The notes: generated from the letters alone by a model not told the origin. Numbered from the stretch's first letter, positions 17,884-27,873 are shown. The stretch is 64,000 nucleotides of DNA from Pontibacterium sinense (GCF_015209595.1 NZ_JADEYS010000007.1:62001-126000), one strand, 5' to 3'. Translations and numbers: made by a program.

Positions 17884-18225
17884 AGTGGGTATGCCTTTTT
17901 CTGAAACCGCACAGATTCTTTGAACTGGCGGGTTTCGGTTTCTTATTTTTGTTGTTCAGGCCGCAGTGACCGACGAAAGGTATCGGCTTTCTACGAGGTT
18001 TACAGGCAGAAAGAACTATCTGTCTGCAAACGAGAAGTGGGGAAGGGCGTCAAACAGGGTTCTGTTGTGATTCTGGTCCATTACTACATCCCGGTACGTA
18101 ATTGAATTAGTCAAAGTGTTAACTAGAGGAACCGTTTGACTAACATAGAAGCTGTATTCAGGATCGATTAGGGCCAGTAAGGCCTTGTGTGTGGTGCCAG
18201 ATGCGTATGAGATTGATTTCGGTGA
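17884..18225. other. Intergenic region of 342 bp with one inverted repeat
   Basis: No convincing gene. A perfect 9-bp inverted repeat, TTAGTCAAA (18107-18115) and TTTGACTAA (18135-18143), separated by 19 nt, lies 83 nt past the stop of the diguanylate cyclase gene. It could be that gene's terminator or an operator for the Cache-HAMP gene transcribed leftward from this region. A 61-codon plus-strand open frame has no coding character. Confidence 0.5.
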
Positions 18226-19752
18226 TCAGTCGGTTGTTATCACATATTGATTTGATTGATGGGATGCAACAGATATTGGACCTGTGACCGTTGGGCTTGC
18301 ATAGCGATAGGGTTGCCCCGTTTGTTTCGCTTCATACATCGCGGCATCTGCTGTCGCGAGCAATTGCTCTGCACAACTGCATTGATCAGGATACAGTGTG
18401 ATACCGATGCTGGCGCTGACAGACACCGTCTGCTCACCGATATCAATCGGTGCCTCGATGACTTTTTGCAAACACTGGATCACCTTATCGGATTCGTGCT
18501 GGCCGTGAATGGCTGGCACTATAATGACAAACTCGTCGCCCCCGTAGCGTGCAATCGTATCCGTCATGCGCAGGGTGTTTTTCAGGCGATTTGCGATCGT
18601 AATCAGCAGTGTGTCGCCTGCTTCATGTCCCAACGTGTCATTGATGGGTTTAAAGCCATTCAGATCGATAAAAAACAGTGCCAGCGATCGACCATTGCGA
18701 TCAGTGTGCGCGACCTCCAACTCTAAACGATCATAAAATACACGTCGGTTGGCAAGGCCTGTGAGGGCATCGTGATTGGCCAGATCTGCCAGCTCTCGTT
18801 CTCTATCTCGATGATGGCTGATATCAATGACAGTGGTTAAGTAGAGTAACCGGTCGTCCAGATAAAACTCTTTTTCATGCAGCTCGATAGCAAAGTGGGT
18901 GCCGTTGCTACGACGTCCAAACCAGCCGTCCTCTGATGGGTGGAAAATGGCATCGCGTTTAAGGATTGTTAGGTCCTGCTGACTGTATCCAAAAGCCTCT
19001 CGGCACAGGGCGTTAGCCATACAGACCTGTCCACCTTCATCGATAATCAATAAGCAGGATGAGGTGTTATCCAAAAGCTCAGATAGACGCTTAATCAACT
19101 GTCCGGAATGCTGACTGCTTTTCCGGAATAGACGAATAATATGTGCAAAGTTAAACAATGCGAGCAAGAACGTGAAAAACTGTGCCTGCCTTAGGCGTGA
19201 TGTTTTCTCGCCCGACATATCCTCAATCCGGGTCGTCAGTTGATTCATTAGTGTGAGGATTGCTCGATTATTGGCTTCGAGGGAAGATTTCAAGGCTGTA
19301 ATTGTCGCCGGAGAGTTATCTCCCTGAATGAAGCGTTCAGCCATAGGCTTCAGATTCGATAACGCCTGTTCAGTGGTCTCTACAATGCCTAACACTTCGG
19401 TGTCTTCGAAGGCGATGAATGGAATCGGTTTATCCCGGGTATCTGTGACCTGCCCACCGGTTTTAAATGCAAACAGGGTATTGGTGAACAGACGATACAC
19501 CTCGATAAACTCTTGTCGGTAAGCCGCCTGATTGGTGTTATTCGCTTGGTGTAGTTGCAGAGAGGCTTTGGTGAGTTGTTGCGATAACATGCGCTGACGT
19601 CCGGCGATGTTGATTGCGAGTGCATCGGCCTCAACCTCTTCGGTAATCTGTAAATTAATGCCAAGGATCGCAAAATCCAGTAGAAGGAAAATACAGATAG
19701 CAATAAAGAGTGAACGTCTATTGCTGTGCGGCGCACGAGTAAGCAGATTCAT
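18226..19752 (-). CDS. Membrane diguanylate cyclase with PilJ/NarX-type sensor domain
   Basis: Synthesises cyclic di-GMP. 508 residues: membrane helix (about 13-35), a periplasmic four-helix sensor of the type IV pilus/NarX group (about 36-180, with ALAINIAGRQRMLSQQLTK), second helix (about 190-210), a PAS domain (about 215-325) and a GGDEF domain (about 335-495). The active site GGDEF is intact and preceded by the RMTD inhibitory site (RMTD-TIARY-GGDEF). The NIAGRQRM motif is shared with sensors such as NarX and PilJ, so a small anion or pilus signal is possible. Start ATG 19752 with GGAATCAGG upstream. Single gene with its own flanking regions. Confidence 0.92.
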   Translation of the reverse strand: MNLLTRAPHSNRRSLFIAICIFLLLDFAILGINLQITEEVEADALAINIAGRQRMLSQQLTKASLQLHQANNTNQAAYRQEFIEVYRLFTNTLFAFKTGGQVTDTRDKPIPFIAFEDTEVLGIVETTEQALSNLKPMAERFIQGDNSPATITALKSSLEANNRAILTLMNQLTTRIEDMSGEKTSRLRQAQFFTFLLALFNFAHIIRLFRKSSQHSGQLIKRLSELLDNTSSCLLIIDEGGQVCMANALCREAFGYSQQDLTILKRDAIFHPSEDGWFGRRSNGTHFAIELHEKEFYLDDRLLYLTTVIDISHHRDRERELADLANHDALTGLANRRVFYDRLELEVAHTDRNGRSLALFFIDLNGFKPINDTLGHEAGDTLLITIANRLKNTLRMTDTIARYGGDEFVIIVPAIHGQHESDKVIQCLQKVIEAPIDIGEQTVSVSASIGITLYPDQCSCAEQLLATADAAMYEAKQTGQPYRYASPTVTGPISVASHQSNQYVITTD

Positions 19753-19961
19753 CCTGATTCCGGGGGTAGTGATTGAGCGCTGGGTGTGTCAGGCGGTCAA
19801 TTTAGTCCCGTATTGTTGGATTATCCAGCCGGTTGATAATAATCAATTCAATAATTGATACTGCTCATAATATGTTCGATTTTACAGCATGCCTTAGCGA
19901 CGAATGGTCTCTTTTGATGGCGAACCAATCGTCACTGGCATGTATCTGTCTGTTTGAATAA

Positions 19962-21428
19962 TCAGGCAGCTTCCGCTTCTTTATCCGTATAGGTTGCAGC
20001 GATATCGATAAAGGTCTGCTCCACCGCCAAAAACGCCTCAATGACCGCAGGATCAAAGTGGCTGCCATTCCCTTCCAGAATAATCGAGCGGGCTTTGTCG
20101 TGGGAAAATGCAGGCTTATACACCCGCTTCGAAGTGAGTGCATCATAGACATCGGCTAATGCCATCAGGCGGCCGGAGATCGGAATTTCTTCTCCTTTGA
20201 GACCATTTGGATACCCTCGGCCATCCCACTTTTCGTGATGGGTCAGACTGATTTCGCGTGCGATCTGCAGGAAGGAGTTACTGCCAAGCTGAGCTTCTGC
20301 CACCTGCAGCGCATCGGCACCGATCTGAGCGTGTCCCTTCATGATTTCGAACTCTTCGTCGGTCAGTTTACCGGGTTTCAGAAGAATGCTGTCCGGGATG
20401 CCCACTTTGCCAACATCGTGTAAGGGGGCTGACTTGTGGAGCAGGTCGATGGTGTCAGCGTCGAGCTCTGCACGGTATTTTTCCTGAGTACTTAAGTGCT
20501 CAGCCAGTACACGGACATAGTTTTGCGTACGCAGGATATGGCCACCGGTTTCGTTATCACGGGTTTCTGCCAGACTGGCAAGCCCCAAAATACTGGCATC
20601 TCGGGTGATGCTCAGTTCTCGGGTGCGTTCTGCCAATGCGTTAATCATCTGGTTAGTATGCAGGGCCATCAGACCAAATTCATCATTACTGGTCACCGGT
20701 ACCTGTACACTCAGTTCTCCACGGGATACTTGTGCCAGTGTTTGATTTTCGGCGGTGATAAAGAGCTTAAGATTGCGAGAGTAGCCGATAATAATCGCCA
20801 GGATGTAAAGCATCATCGTGCCGATGACAAAGACAATTTCGCCCAGAATATAACGTTGAGAGGTTTTCAGTGGGATACTGTCGCCGGTATGGACTAACCA
20901 CTCCAGATCTTTATTGATGACCAGAAAAACGACGCCGATCACTGCGATCGCACAGATGGCTGCAAACCAGACAAATTTCTGTGTTAGTGGATACGGGTTA
21001 TCATCCGGTGTGAGTTGCTGATCTGAGTCGCGCAGCATCTGAGCCAGCTTGAACTCACGAAACAGTGCCAGTTCACAGGCGATCAGGTAGCCAAGTACCG
21101 TCATTCCAACGATCACTTTGCCTCCGCTTTCCAGCGGAAAACCATGCATTAGCCAGTTATACAGCCCCAGTAGCGCCCCGAAAATCAGAAACAGTGAAAG
21201 GTCTAATTTGAACTGACTATTAACCTGCTGTTTGTACGGTAGTTGGTTTAGACGCTTTTCCAGTGTGACGCGAATTGCGCCCTGTGCACAGAACGCCACC
21301 AAAATAGGGATCAGCAGTTGCGCAGTGGTCAGGGAGTCAAGAAAAGGACAAACCTGAATACTGTAGACTGAAAATAGAATCAGTGCTGTCAGATAATGGA
21401 ATGAGGTGCGTCTTACGATTGCCTGCAT
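19962..21428 (-). CDS. Membrane HD-GYP phosphodiesterase
   Basis: Probable c-di-GMP hydrolase. About 488 residues from ATG 21428 (AGAGGG about 12 nt upstream); in-frame starts up to 21548 exist, so the N-terminus is uncertain. The N-terminal half has about six hydrophobic helices, followed by a HAMP-like linker (about 220-285) and the HD-GYP domain (about 300-480). Metal and substrate motifs are present: HDVGK, HAQIGADAL, THHEKWDGRGYPNGL and ALADVYDALTSKR. The GYP triad is complete, predicting activity. It stands opposite the PAS-GGDEF gene at 21670, sharing a 240-bp divergent promoter region. Confidence 0.9.
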   Translation of the reverse strand: MQAIVRRTSFHYLTALILFSVYSIQVCPFLDSLTTAQLLIPILVAFCAQGAIRVTLEKRLNQLPYKQQVNSQFKLDLSLFLIFGALLGLYNWLMHGFPLESGGKVIVGMTVLGYLIACELALFREFKLAQMLRDSDQQLTPDDNPYPLTQKFVWFAAICAIAVIGVVFLVINKDLEWLVHTGDSIPLKTSQRYILGEIVFVIGTMMLYILAIIIGYSRNLKLFITAENQTLAQVSRGELSVQVPVTSNDEFGLMALHTNQMINALAERTRELSITRDASILGLASLAETRDNETGGHILRTQNYVRVLAEHLSTQEKYRAELDADTIDLLHKSAPLHDVGKVGIPDSILLKPGKLTDEEFEIMKGHAQIGADALQVAEAQLGSNSFLQIAREISLTHHEKWDGRGYPNGLKGEEIPISGRLMALADVYDALTSKRVYKPAFSHDKARSIILEGNGSHFDPAVIEAFLAVEQTFIDIAATYTDKEAEAA

Positions 21429-21669
21429 GATGTTTTTGAACCCTCTGCTGTGCACTTCTGTCCGCTGTAACATCCCGGACTCTATCACGCTTAATTTCCA
21501 AACCAAGAAGTAAGTTATAGATTTAAATACAGAAAAGTAAAATGCCACATGTCATTCTGGATGAAATCGGAGAATAGATCAGAGAAAGCGGAGTTCAGGA
21601 TCCTTAAGGTTGGATGTTTCTCCAGATATCCGTTAAGTTCAGGGAACGTGTCGTAATGAGTAATTACCA

Positions 21670-23286
21670 ATGACTATCTTTTCGGTATTTACGCAGTTGA
21701 ATCAGGCTTACCTGCTGGTTGATCTGTCCGACTGGTCAATTCCAGTGGTGAATGCCCGTGCTGCAAACATGTTAAGGCAGACCGAGAAGACGCTGGAGTC
21801 GAGTGACCTATGGTGCTCCCGTCTCAAGCCTTTGTTACAGGCAGGCATGTCTGAATCTGATCTTGTGTTTCACATTGATAGTGCACTCTATCAGGCGCGT
21901 TGTTCTGAAATAGTCGCCGAAGAACAACGTTTTCTTGCGATCAATCTGATCCCCTTTTTATCGTCTTCCAGCCATCAGCGTGATGTATTTGCATTGCTTG
22001 ATAATCTGGGCGCATACGTTTACTGCAAAGATGTGAATTACAACTATACCTATGCAAACCGTCAGGTCTGTGACCTGTTTGGTTATCCATTGGAAGAGGT
22101 TATCGGACAGAGTGATGCACGTTTCTTTGGCGCTGATACAGCGAAAGCACTGGTAGAAGGCAGTGACTGTTATGTGATTGAAGACGGTGAGGTCATTGAA
22201 AAAGAGGAGATCAACTATGTGCCGGGGTTGGGCGAGTATCGTCACTATCTGACAGTCAAAAAGCCACTGCACAACGAACATGGCGAGATCATTGGTTTGT
22301 TTGGTATATCAACCGATGTGACCGAGCTGAAAGTCGCTGAACGTCGCTTACGCGATAGTGAAACCAAACTGAGCACCATTCTCGATAACGTGGGTGCATA
22401 TGTCTACATCAAAGATTCTGAGCGCCGTTTCCGTTATATCAACAAGAAGACGGAAGAACTTTTCGGGCTTTCCAGCGATAAAATCCTGGGCATGAATAAC
22501 TATGAGCTGTTGGGCGATATTCAGGGAGAAGAGTTTGATCGTACTGACCGGCAAGTATTTGAGGCGGGTACGCGCATGGCATGTATCGAGACCTTTAACG
22601 CCGGTGATGACACCTATTATTACTGGTCAGTGAAAATCCCTCTGGAAAACGATAGTGGTGAAATTGATCAATATATCGGTATGTCGATGGATATTACCGA
22701 GCAGAAAAAGCTCGAGTACCAAGTGCGGGAAGCCAATCGAGCGTTAAAAGAGAAGGTTCGTGAAATCAGTCATTTACGTGATGAACTGCACGATCAGGCG
22801 ATTCGTGATGCGCTGACGGGATTGTATAACCGGCGTTTTATGGAAGATAAGGTCGAGCAGACTTTTGATGATCGGCGTGCAGGGGCTTGTACGCTTATGA
22901 TGATTGATGTCGATCACTTCAAGAAGGTTAACGATGAGCTGGGTCACAAGAAAGGAGATCAGGTATTGCAGCTGCTGGCGACGCTGATGCAGGATGAATG
23001 CAGGGTCGAAGATATGGTTTGTCGCTATGGTGGTGAGGAGTTTTTAATTCTGCTGCCTGCAACGGATATTCATGTCGCCTTTCGTAAAGCTGAGTGGATT
23101 CGTAAACGGTATGAAGTATTGGTAGCCGAGACCTATCCAGAGGCTGCGGGTAGTACGATTTCGATTGGCTTAGCCTCAGCACCAGACCATGGAGCCGATT
23201 TTTCCAGTGTATACCACTGTGCAGATGAGGCCTTGTATGGGGCGAAAAGTAAGGGAAGAAATTGTTCGGTGATGGCTCATATCTGA
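21670..23286 (+). CDS. Soluble PAS-PAS-GGEEF diguanylate cyclase
   Basis: 538 residues without membrane segments, so cytosolic. An N-terminal segment (about 1-100) of unknown fold is followed by two PAS domains (about 105-225 and 230-350), a short coiled coil (about 350-375) and a GGDEF domain (about 380-535). The active site reads GGEEF, an active variant, with the RVED inhibitory site five residues upstream. The two PAS domains are similar to each other (both contain LDNxGAYVYxKD), suggesting a duplication. It is divergent from the HD-GYP gene, an arrangement that could couple synthesis and breakdown. Confidence 0.93.
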   Translation: MTIFSVFTQLNQAYLLVDLSDWSIPVVNARAANMLRQTEKTLESSDLWCSRLKPLLQAGMSESDLVFHIDSALYQARCSEIVAEEQRFLAINLIPFLSSSSHQRDVFALLDNLGAYVYCKDVNYNYTYANRQVCDLFGYPLEEVIGQSDARFFGADTAKALVEGSDCYVIEDGEVIEKEEINYVPGLGEYRHYLTVKKPLHNEHGEIIGLFGISTDVTELKVAERRLRDSETKLSTILDNVGAYVYIKDSERRFRYINKKTEELFGLSSDKILGMNNYELLGDIQGEEFDRTDRQVFEAGTRMACIETFNAGDDTYYYWSVKIPLENDSGEIDQYIGMSMDITEQKKLEYQVREANRALKEKVREISHLRDELHDQAIRDALTGLYNRRFMEDKVEQTFDDRRAGACTLMMIDVDHFKKVNDELGHKKGDQVLQLLATLMQDECRVEDMVCRYGGEEFLILLPATDIHVAFRKAEWIRKRYEVLVAETYPEAAGSTISIGLASAPDHGADFSSVYHCADEALYGAKSKGRNCSVMAHI

Positions 23287-23449
23287 AAGGTGTCGTACTC
23301 CAGTAAAGACTATAAAAGTTCAGTGTCGGAAACATATGTAGTTGGCAAACGTAAACGGTTTCTGGAATGGTCCGATTCTTCTGCTAATATTACATTCGCA
23401 GTTTAAGCGAACTGTTGTTTTATAAGGTCATAAAATAAAAGGATTTAGT

Positions 23450-23938
23450 ATGACCCAGTACCACCTCGCGCAATTGAACATTGCGACCCCGCTTTATGAA
23501 TTGACAGACCCACGGATGGTGGAGTTTGTTGATAACCTCAATCGGATCAACACACTGGCAGAACAACATCCCGGGTTTATCTGGCGCCTGGTCGGTGATG
23601 ATAATAATGCCACCAGTTGCGTGATTGCCGATCGACCGGGCGTATTACCTAATCTTTCCGTTTGGCAGGATATGGATGCTTTCAAAGACTATGTCTACAA
23701 ATCAGATCACGTTAGCTTCTTGAAACGTCGGGATCAGTGGTTTCAATGTAGTGAAGGCCTGCTGGTAGTGATGTGGTGGATTCCCGCCGGGCACCGGCCA
23801 ACCATTGAAAAAGCGGTTAAACGACTGGATTATCTCGCCGCACACGGACCTTCTGAACAGTGTTTTTTTGTACCGTATAAATCGTTGCCTGCACTGACCG
23901 TTGCTGATACGGCAGTGATTGATCTATTGGTGTCATAA
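23450..23938 (+). CDS. DUF3291 family protein
   Basis: 162 residues, recognised by the DUF3291 pattern: HLAQLNIATPLYELTDPRMVEFVDNLNRIN, then HPGFIWRL, NLSVWQDMDAFKDYVYKSDHVSFLKRR and VMWWIPAGHRPTIEKAVKRLDYL. The fold is expected to be a ferredoxin-like alpha/beta barrel related to small monooxygenases, but no function is established. AAGGA precedes the ATG. It is followed after 11 nt by a diguanylate cyclase gene in the same direction, so they are probably in one operon. No signal peptide. Confidence 0.85.
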   Translation: MTQYHLAQLNIATPLYELTDPRMVEFVDNLNRINTLAEQHPGFIWRLVGDDNNATSCVIADRPGVLPNLSVWQDMDAFKDYVYKSDHVSFLKRRDQWFQCSEGLLVVMWWIPAGHRPTIEKAVKRLDYLAAHGPSEQCFFVPYKSLPALTVADTAVIDLLVS

Positions 23939-23949
23939 AGAGCTGTTAT

Positions 23950-25521
23950 ATGATCAAACTATTTCGCCAGCGGGAAACACTTGCAACTTGGATATTACGT
24001 ACCTTATTAGCGGGTCTGCTGTTACTGGTCGAGATCGCGAATGCGGAACCGAGCAATGCAGCATTGCCCTCCATTCAAAAAGTGTTTGATCAGCACAGTG
24101 CAATCATGTTGTTGATTGATCCGGCTTCCGGACAAATCATCGATGCCAACCCCGCCGCCAGCCGTTTCTATGGTTACTCTCAGCAGCAACTGCAAACCAT
24201 GAAGATCCAACAGATCAATACCCTCACCCAAGAAGAGGTCGCAGCGGAACGAGCGCATGCCACTGAGCAGCAACGTAACTTTTTTGTCTTTCGGCATCAG
24301 CTGTCGAATGGCGAAGTGCGAACCGTTGAAGTTTCATCGGTTCCGTTTGTATTTGATGATAAGCCATTGCTGTTTTCTATTGTGAATGATGTCTCAGAAC
24401 TGCGGGAAACCCAGGCTGCGCTCTGGCACTATCAAACTCAGCTAGAAGGTATGGTAGACCGTCAGACCGAAGCCTTACGTGAAGGTGATGAACGTTTGAT
24501 TACGCTGTTGCTGGCCGGTTCATTGGTGCTGCTTTTTACAGTGTTGGTTTTACTAAGGCTGCTTATCAAACGTCGGCAGGCAGAAGCAGCACTGACATTG
24601 GAGCAAAAACGACTGGAAGAGATTATTCGTGGTACCAATGTTGGTACCTGGGAGTGGCAGGTGGAGAGCGGAGATATCGCGCTCAATGAGCGTTGGGCAA
24701 ATGTAGTTGGCTATGAGCTGCATGAACTCAAAACGCTTACGATCCAAACACGCTTAGACCTGATCCATCCGGATGATCGCATCAAGTCAGATATGCTAAT
24801 CGGGCAACTGTTCCGTCATGAACTGCATCACTACGAGTGCGAGATTCGCCTTAAACATAAAGAGGGGCACTGGGTCTGGGTGATGGAGCGGGGCAATGTG
24901 GTGGAATGGTCCGACAGTGGCAAACCGTTACGGATGTCCGGCACCCACCAGGATATCAGTCGTCGTAAAGCTGCTGATGCACAAATTCAGTATCAGGCGA
25001 AATACGATGCTCTGACCGGGTTACCCAATCGTGTACTGTTTCTGGAGCGTTGTGAAGCAGCGATCTCGGCGGCGAGTCGTACCAATGACCACGTCGCACT
25101 GTTGTTTATTGACTTGAACAAGTTCAAGCCGATCAACGATACGCTTGGCCATGAAGCGGGTGATCAGGTTTTACAGGAGATTGCTGCCCGTCTGGGTAAA
25201 GTGGTCCGTGAAGGTGATACGGTGGCGCGTTTTGGCGGTGATGAGTTTGTTATTTTGCTGACAGGATTACATTCACCGGAACCAATTAGTCGCATTGCAC
25301 ATCAGATCATTGAGCACGTGGACGAACCTTGTCCGCTCAGTGATGGGGATACTGTGTCCGTGAGTGCCAGCGTAGGGGTAGCGTTATATCCCGATGACGG
25401 TCCATCAATCGATGCGTTGTTGCGCAATGCGGACTTTGCTATGTACGCGGCTAAACGTGGTGATCAGGGTTTCGTGGTTTACGCCTCGGAGGTATCGGAA
25501 TACGCCTGTCAGTTGCAATAA
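23950..25521 (+). CDS. PAS-TM-PAS-GGDEF diguanylate cyclase
   Basis: 523 residues. An N-terminal signal-anchor (about 12-32) is followed by a PAS domain in the periplasm (about 38-160; SGQIIDANPAASRFYGYS), a membrane helix (about 180-203), a cytosolic PAS with PAC extension (about 210-345; GTWEWQVESGDIALNERW) and a GGDEF domain (about 350-515). The catalytic GGDEF is intact with an REGD inhibitory site. Start 23950, 11 nt after the DUF3291 gene. A PAS domain outside the membrane is less usual than a Cache domain and suggests sensing of an external small molecule. Confidence 0.92.
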   Translation: MIKLFRQRETLATWILRTLLAGLLLLVEIANAEPSNAALPSIQKVFDQHSAIMLLIDPASGQIIDANPAASRFYGYSQQQLQTMKIQQINTLTQEEVAAERAHATEQQRNFFVFRHQLSNGEVRTVEVSSVPFVFDDKPLLFSIVNDVSELRETQAALWHYQTQLEGMVDRQTEALREGDERLITLLLAGSLVLLFTVLVLLRLLIKRRQAEAALTLEQKRLEEIIRGTNVGTWEWQVESGDIALNERWANVVGYELHELKTLTIQTRLDLIHPDDRIKSDMLIGQLFRHELHHYECEIRLKHKEGHWVWVMERGNVVEWSDSGKPLRMSGTHQDISRRKAADAQIQYQAKYDALTGLPNRVLFLERCEAAISAASRTNDHVALLFIDLNKFKPINDTLGHEAGDQVLQEIAARLGKVVREGDTVARFGGDEFVILLTGLHSPEPISRIAHQIIEHVDEPCPLSDGDTVSVSASVGVALYPDDGPSIDALLRNADFAMYAAKRGDQGFVVYASEVSEYACQLQ

Positions 25522-25590
25522 GCGGTTTAGCCTTGTCGCACGCTTCGTTATGATCAACGTTGAAAAAATCACAAGGCAGGATATTCACGC

Positions 25591-26334
25591 GTGAACAGCC
25601 CGACAGATGTGCAGATCTTACTCATCGAAGATGATGTAAAGCTGACCGAATTGCTGGACCTTTACCTCAGCCGCAATGGCTACAAGGTTGCAGTCGGGCA
25701 CAGTGGCGCGGATGCTCAACGGTTGTTGGATGAGATGAATCCCGAGCTGTTGATTCTTGACCTGATGTTGCCGGGGATGGATGGGTTAAGTATATGTCGG
25801 GCGGTACGCGCGACCTATCACGGAAAAATTCTCATCCTTACGGCCAGTGACGACGATATGGATCAGGTCGCAGCTCTTGAAATGGGCGCCGATGACTATG
25901 TCTGTAAACCGTTGCATCCACGCGTGCTGCTTGCACGGATTCGTATGCTGCTGCGTCGTCATGAGGAAGAACCGGCTAATGGTAATACTCTGTTGGTTAA
26001 TGAAGAACGTATCACTTCTACGCAGTCCCGGACATTTGGCCAGCTGACGATGGTCTGCACAACCAAACGCTGCACGTTGGCGGGTGAAGCGGTCAACCTA
26101 ACGCCCGCTGAATTTGACCTGCTTTGGTTGTTAGCACAACATCCGGATCAGCCACTCTCCCGTGAAGAGCTGGTTAAACAGACCCGTGGCATAGAATACG
26201 ACGGTGTAGATCGTACGATCGATAATCGGATTGTTATTCTACGTAAAAAGTTACAGGACAACGCTTCTCAGCCACAACGCATCATCACCGTGCGTGGTAA
26301 AGGTTATCTGTTTGTTGCCAACAGCTGGCACTGA
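25591..26334 (+). CDS. OmpR-family response regulator, RstA-like
   Basis: 247 residues with a receiver domain (about 8-120) whose phosphorylation site is Asp57 (LILDLMLPGMDG), acidic pocket EDD at 13-15, Lys near 107 (VCKPLHP), and a winged-helix DNA-binding domain (about 148-245; LTPAEFDLLWLLAQHP, GVDRTIDNRIVILRKKL, VRGKGYLF). Start GTG 25591. The kinase gene follows after 126 nt and an outer-membrane protein gene after that, the same order of roles as RstA-RstB systems. Closest functional guess is RstA; the assignment is by general similarity only. Confidence 0.9.
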   Translation: MNSPTDVQILLIEDDVKLTELLDLYLSRNGYKVAVGHSGADAQRLLDEMNPELLILDLMLPGMDGLSICRAVRATYHGKILILTASDDDMDQVAALEMGADDYVCKPLHPRVLLARIRMLLRRHEEEPANGNTLLVNEERITSTQSRTFGQLTMVCTTKRCTLAGEAVNLTPAEFDLLWLLAQHPDQPLSREELVKQTRGIEYDGVDRTIDNRIVILRKKLQDNASQPQRIITVRGKGYLFVANSWH

Positions 26335-26460
26335 GTTGTAACGATTTCCGACATACAAACCCGTACATTTATTCCCATGACCCAATGTCCGGCTGCTGCC
26401 ACAATGGGACCTATGATATCTCTGTTGTTAAACCTTTCAGGCTAATCTCAGGACACCTGT

Positions 26461-27756
26461 ATGGCGCGTTTATTCATCACCCTCTACGCCGGAATCATTG
26501 TCTCTTTCTATGTTTTTCTATTCTCTGTTGAAATCATCGCGACCAGTTTGTCTTACGACGTAGGCGCACAGGATTCGCGCAATACGCTGATGGGCTATGT
26601 TGCGTTGCTTTCGCGGGTTAAAGCTGCGGCGGGAGAGCAGGCGATGCAGGAGGCGATGCATGAAGTGGCAAACCTGAACGCAATGTTGGCTTCAGAGGTA
26701 ACCGATCCGGTTGTTCTGAATCACCCAAAAATTAAAGCGTTGCCAAGTCCCGGCGGAATGGTTGATCAAATCGATCTGGAAGAGCACGAGCCGGCCTACT
26801 TTCGTTTGGCTGAAGACACGCGGGTATTTCGGGTGATTGATGATCCTGATGCGGAACTCTGGGCTAAAGAACGTTTGCTCAACACCCTTGCTCAGTGGGG
26901 ACTGCTGTTGGTGATGGGGTTGATCGTGGGCGTATGGTTCTTCTACCTTCACCGTAAATTAAAACGATTGGAGCTTGCTTCCGGTCGGATCGCAGCTGGT
27001 GATTTCAGTGCGCGTGTGGGTGAGGATGGTGGCAGTCGTGTTGGCGGTTTGAACCGGGCGTTTAACGGCATGGCAGAGCGGGTGGAGCAGCTTATCGCCA
27101 GTCATAAACGGCTGACGAATGCGGTGGCTCATGAATTGCGTACCCCTATATTTCGGTTACGTTGCCAATTGGAGCTTCTGGAGCACGGTTGTGCGAAAGA
27201 GGAGCACGATCAGTTTGTGGAAGGGATGGAAGCTGACCTTGAAGAACTGGAGACGATGGTGGATGAACTACTCACATTTGCCCGCATGGAGCGCGCTGAT
27301 CTTGATGTGAATCTGGTCTCCACCGATCTGGATCATTGGTTGAATCAACAATTACCGATGTTGATACGTAGCAGCGACCTGCCGCTCAGTCTCAACATCG
27401 ACCAGCCGGTATCGGCCATGGTGGATTCGAAGCTGCTACAGCGTGCGATTACCAACCTGGTACGCAATGCAGACAAATACGGTCGAGAACAGGTCAGAAT
27501 CTGTCTGTTGCAGACAGCGGATATTGCACAGATCTGTGTGGATGATGACGGACCTGGTATTCCACCGTCTGAGCGTGAACGTGTGCTGGAACCCTTTGAG
27601 CGTTTGGACAGTGCGCGTACCCGTAAGACAGGGGGATATGGCTTGGGCCTGACAATTGTGCGAGAGATTGTGGCCTATCATCGGGGCAGTGTGTTAATCG
27701 AAGACGCTCCATTAGGCGGCGCGCGGATTATTATTAATTTGCCCCGGAGCGTATAA
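26461..27756 (+). CDS. Sensor histidine kinase, RstB-like
   Basis: 431 residues: membrane helix (about 5-28), periplasmic region (about 30-140), second helix (about 145-165), HAMP (about 165-218), phosphoacceptor helix with AVAHELRTPIFRLR (His224), and ATPase domain with N box (ITNLVRNADKYG), DDDGPGIP and GGYGLGLTIVREI. AGGA lies 8 nt before the ATG. The partner is the response regulator just upstream. The 126-nt gap holds ACATACA and TACATTT elements like those in the palindrome after this gene, so autoregulation by the same regulator is plausible. Confidence 0.9.
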   Translation: MARLFITLYAGIIVSFYVFLFSVEIIATSLSYDVGAQDSRNTLMGYVALLSRVKAAAGEQAMQEAMHEVANLNAMLASEVTDPVVLNHPKIKALPSPGGMVDQIDLEEHEPAYFRLAEDTRVFRVIDDPDAELWAKERLLNTLAQWGLLLVMGLIVGVWFFYLHRKLKRLELASGRIAAGDFSARVGEDGGSRVGGLNRAFNGMAERVEQLIASHKRLTNAVAHELRTPIFRLRCQLELLEHGCAKEEHDQFVEGMEADLEELETMVDELLTFARMERADLDVNLVSTDLDHWLNQQLPMLIRSSDLPLSLNIDQPVSAMVDSKLLQRAITNLVRNADKYGREQVRICLLQTADIAQICVDDDGPGIPPSERERVLEPFERLDSARTRKTGGYGLGLTIVREIVAYHRGSVLIEDAPLGGARIIINLPRSV

Positions 27757-27757
27757 A

Positions 27758-27797
27758 TGTATGTGAATGTAAGGGCGCGTACATACATTCACATACA
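27758..27797. promoter_or_regulatory. Perfect 14-bp palindrome, candidate RstA-like operator
   Basis: TGTATGTGAATGTA (27758-27771) and TACATTCACATACA (27784-27797) are exact reverse complements 12 nt apart. They lie in the 117 bp between the kinase stop and the ATG of the outer-membrane protein. The arm has the TACAT...TACA frame of the E. coli RstA box, though the centre differs. Low GC and lack of a T-run argue against a terminator. Confidence 0.6.
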
Positions 27798-27873
27798 GAA
27801 TCCAGATACTGTCAGGGACATCGGGTCGGCAGAATACACTCATCGAATTTAAATACGGATGAGGAATTCACCG

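Noticed and set aside
17920-18105. 61-codon frame in the 342-bp gap
   Set aside because: No ribosome site and composition unlike a protein; more likely promoter region.
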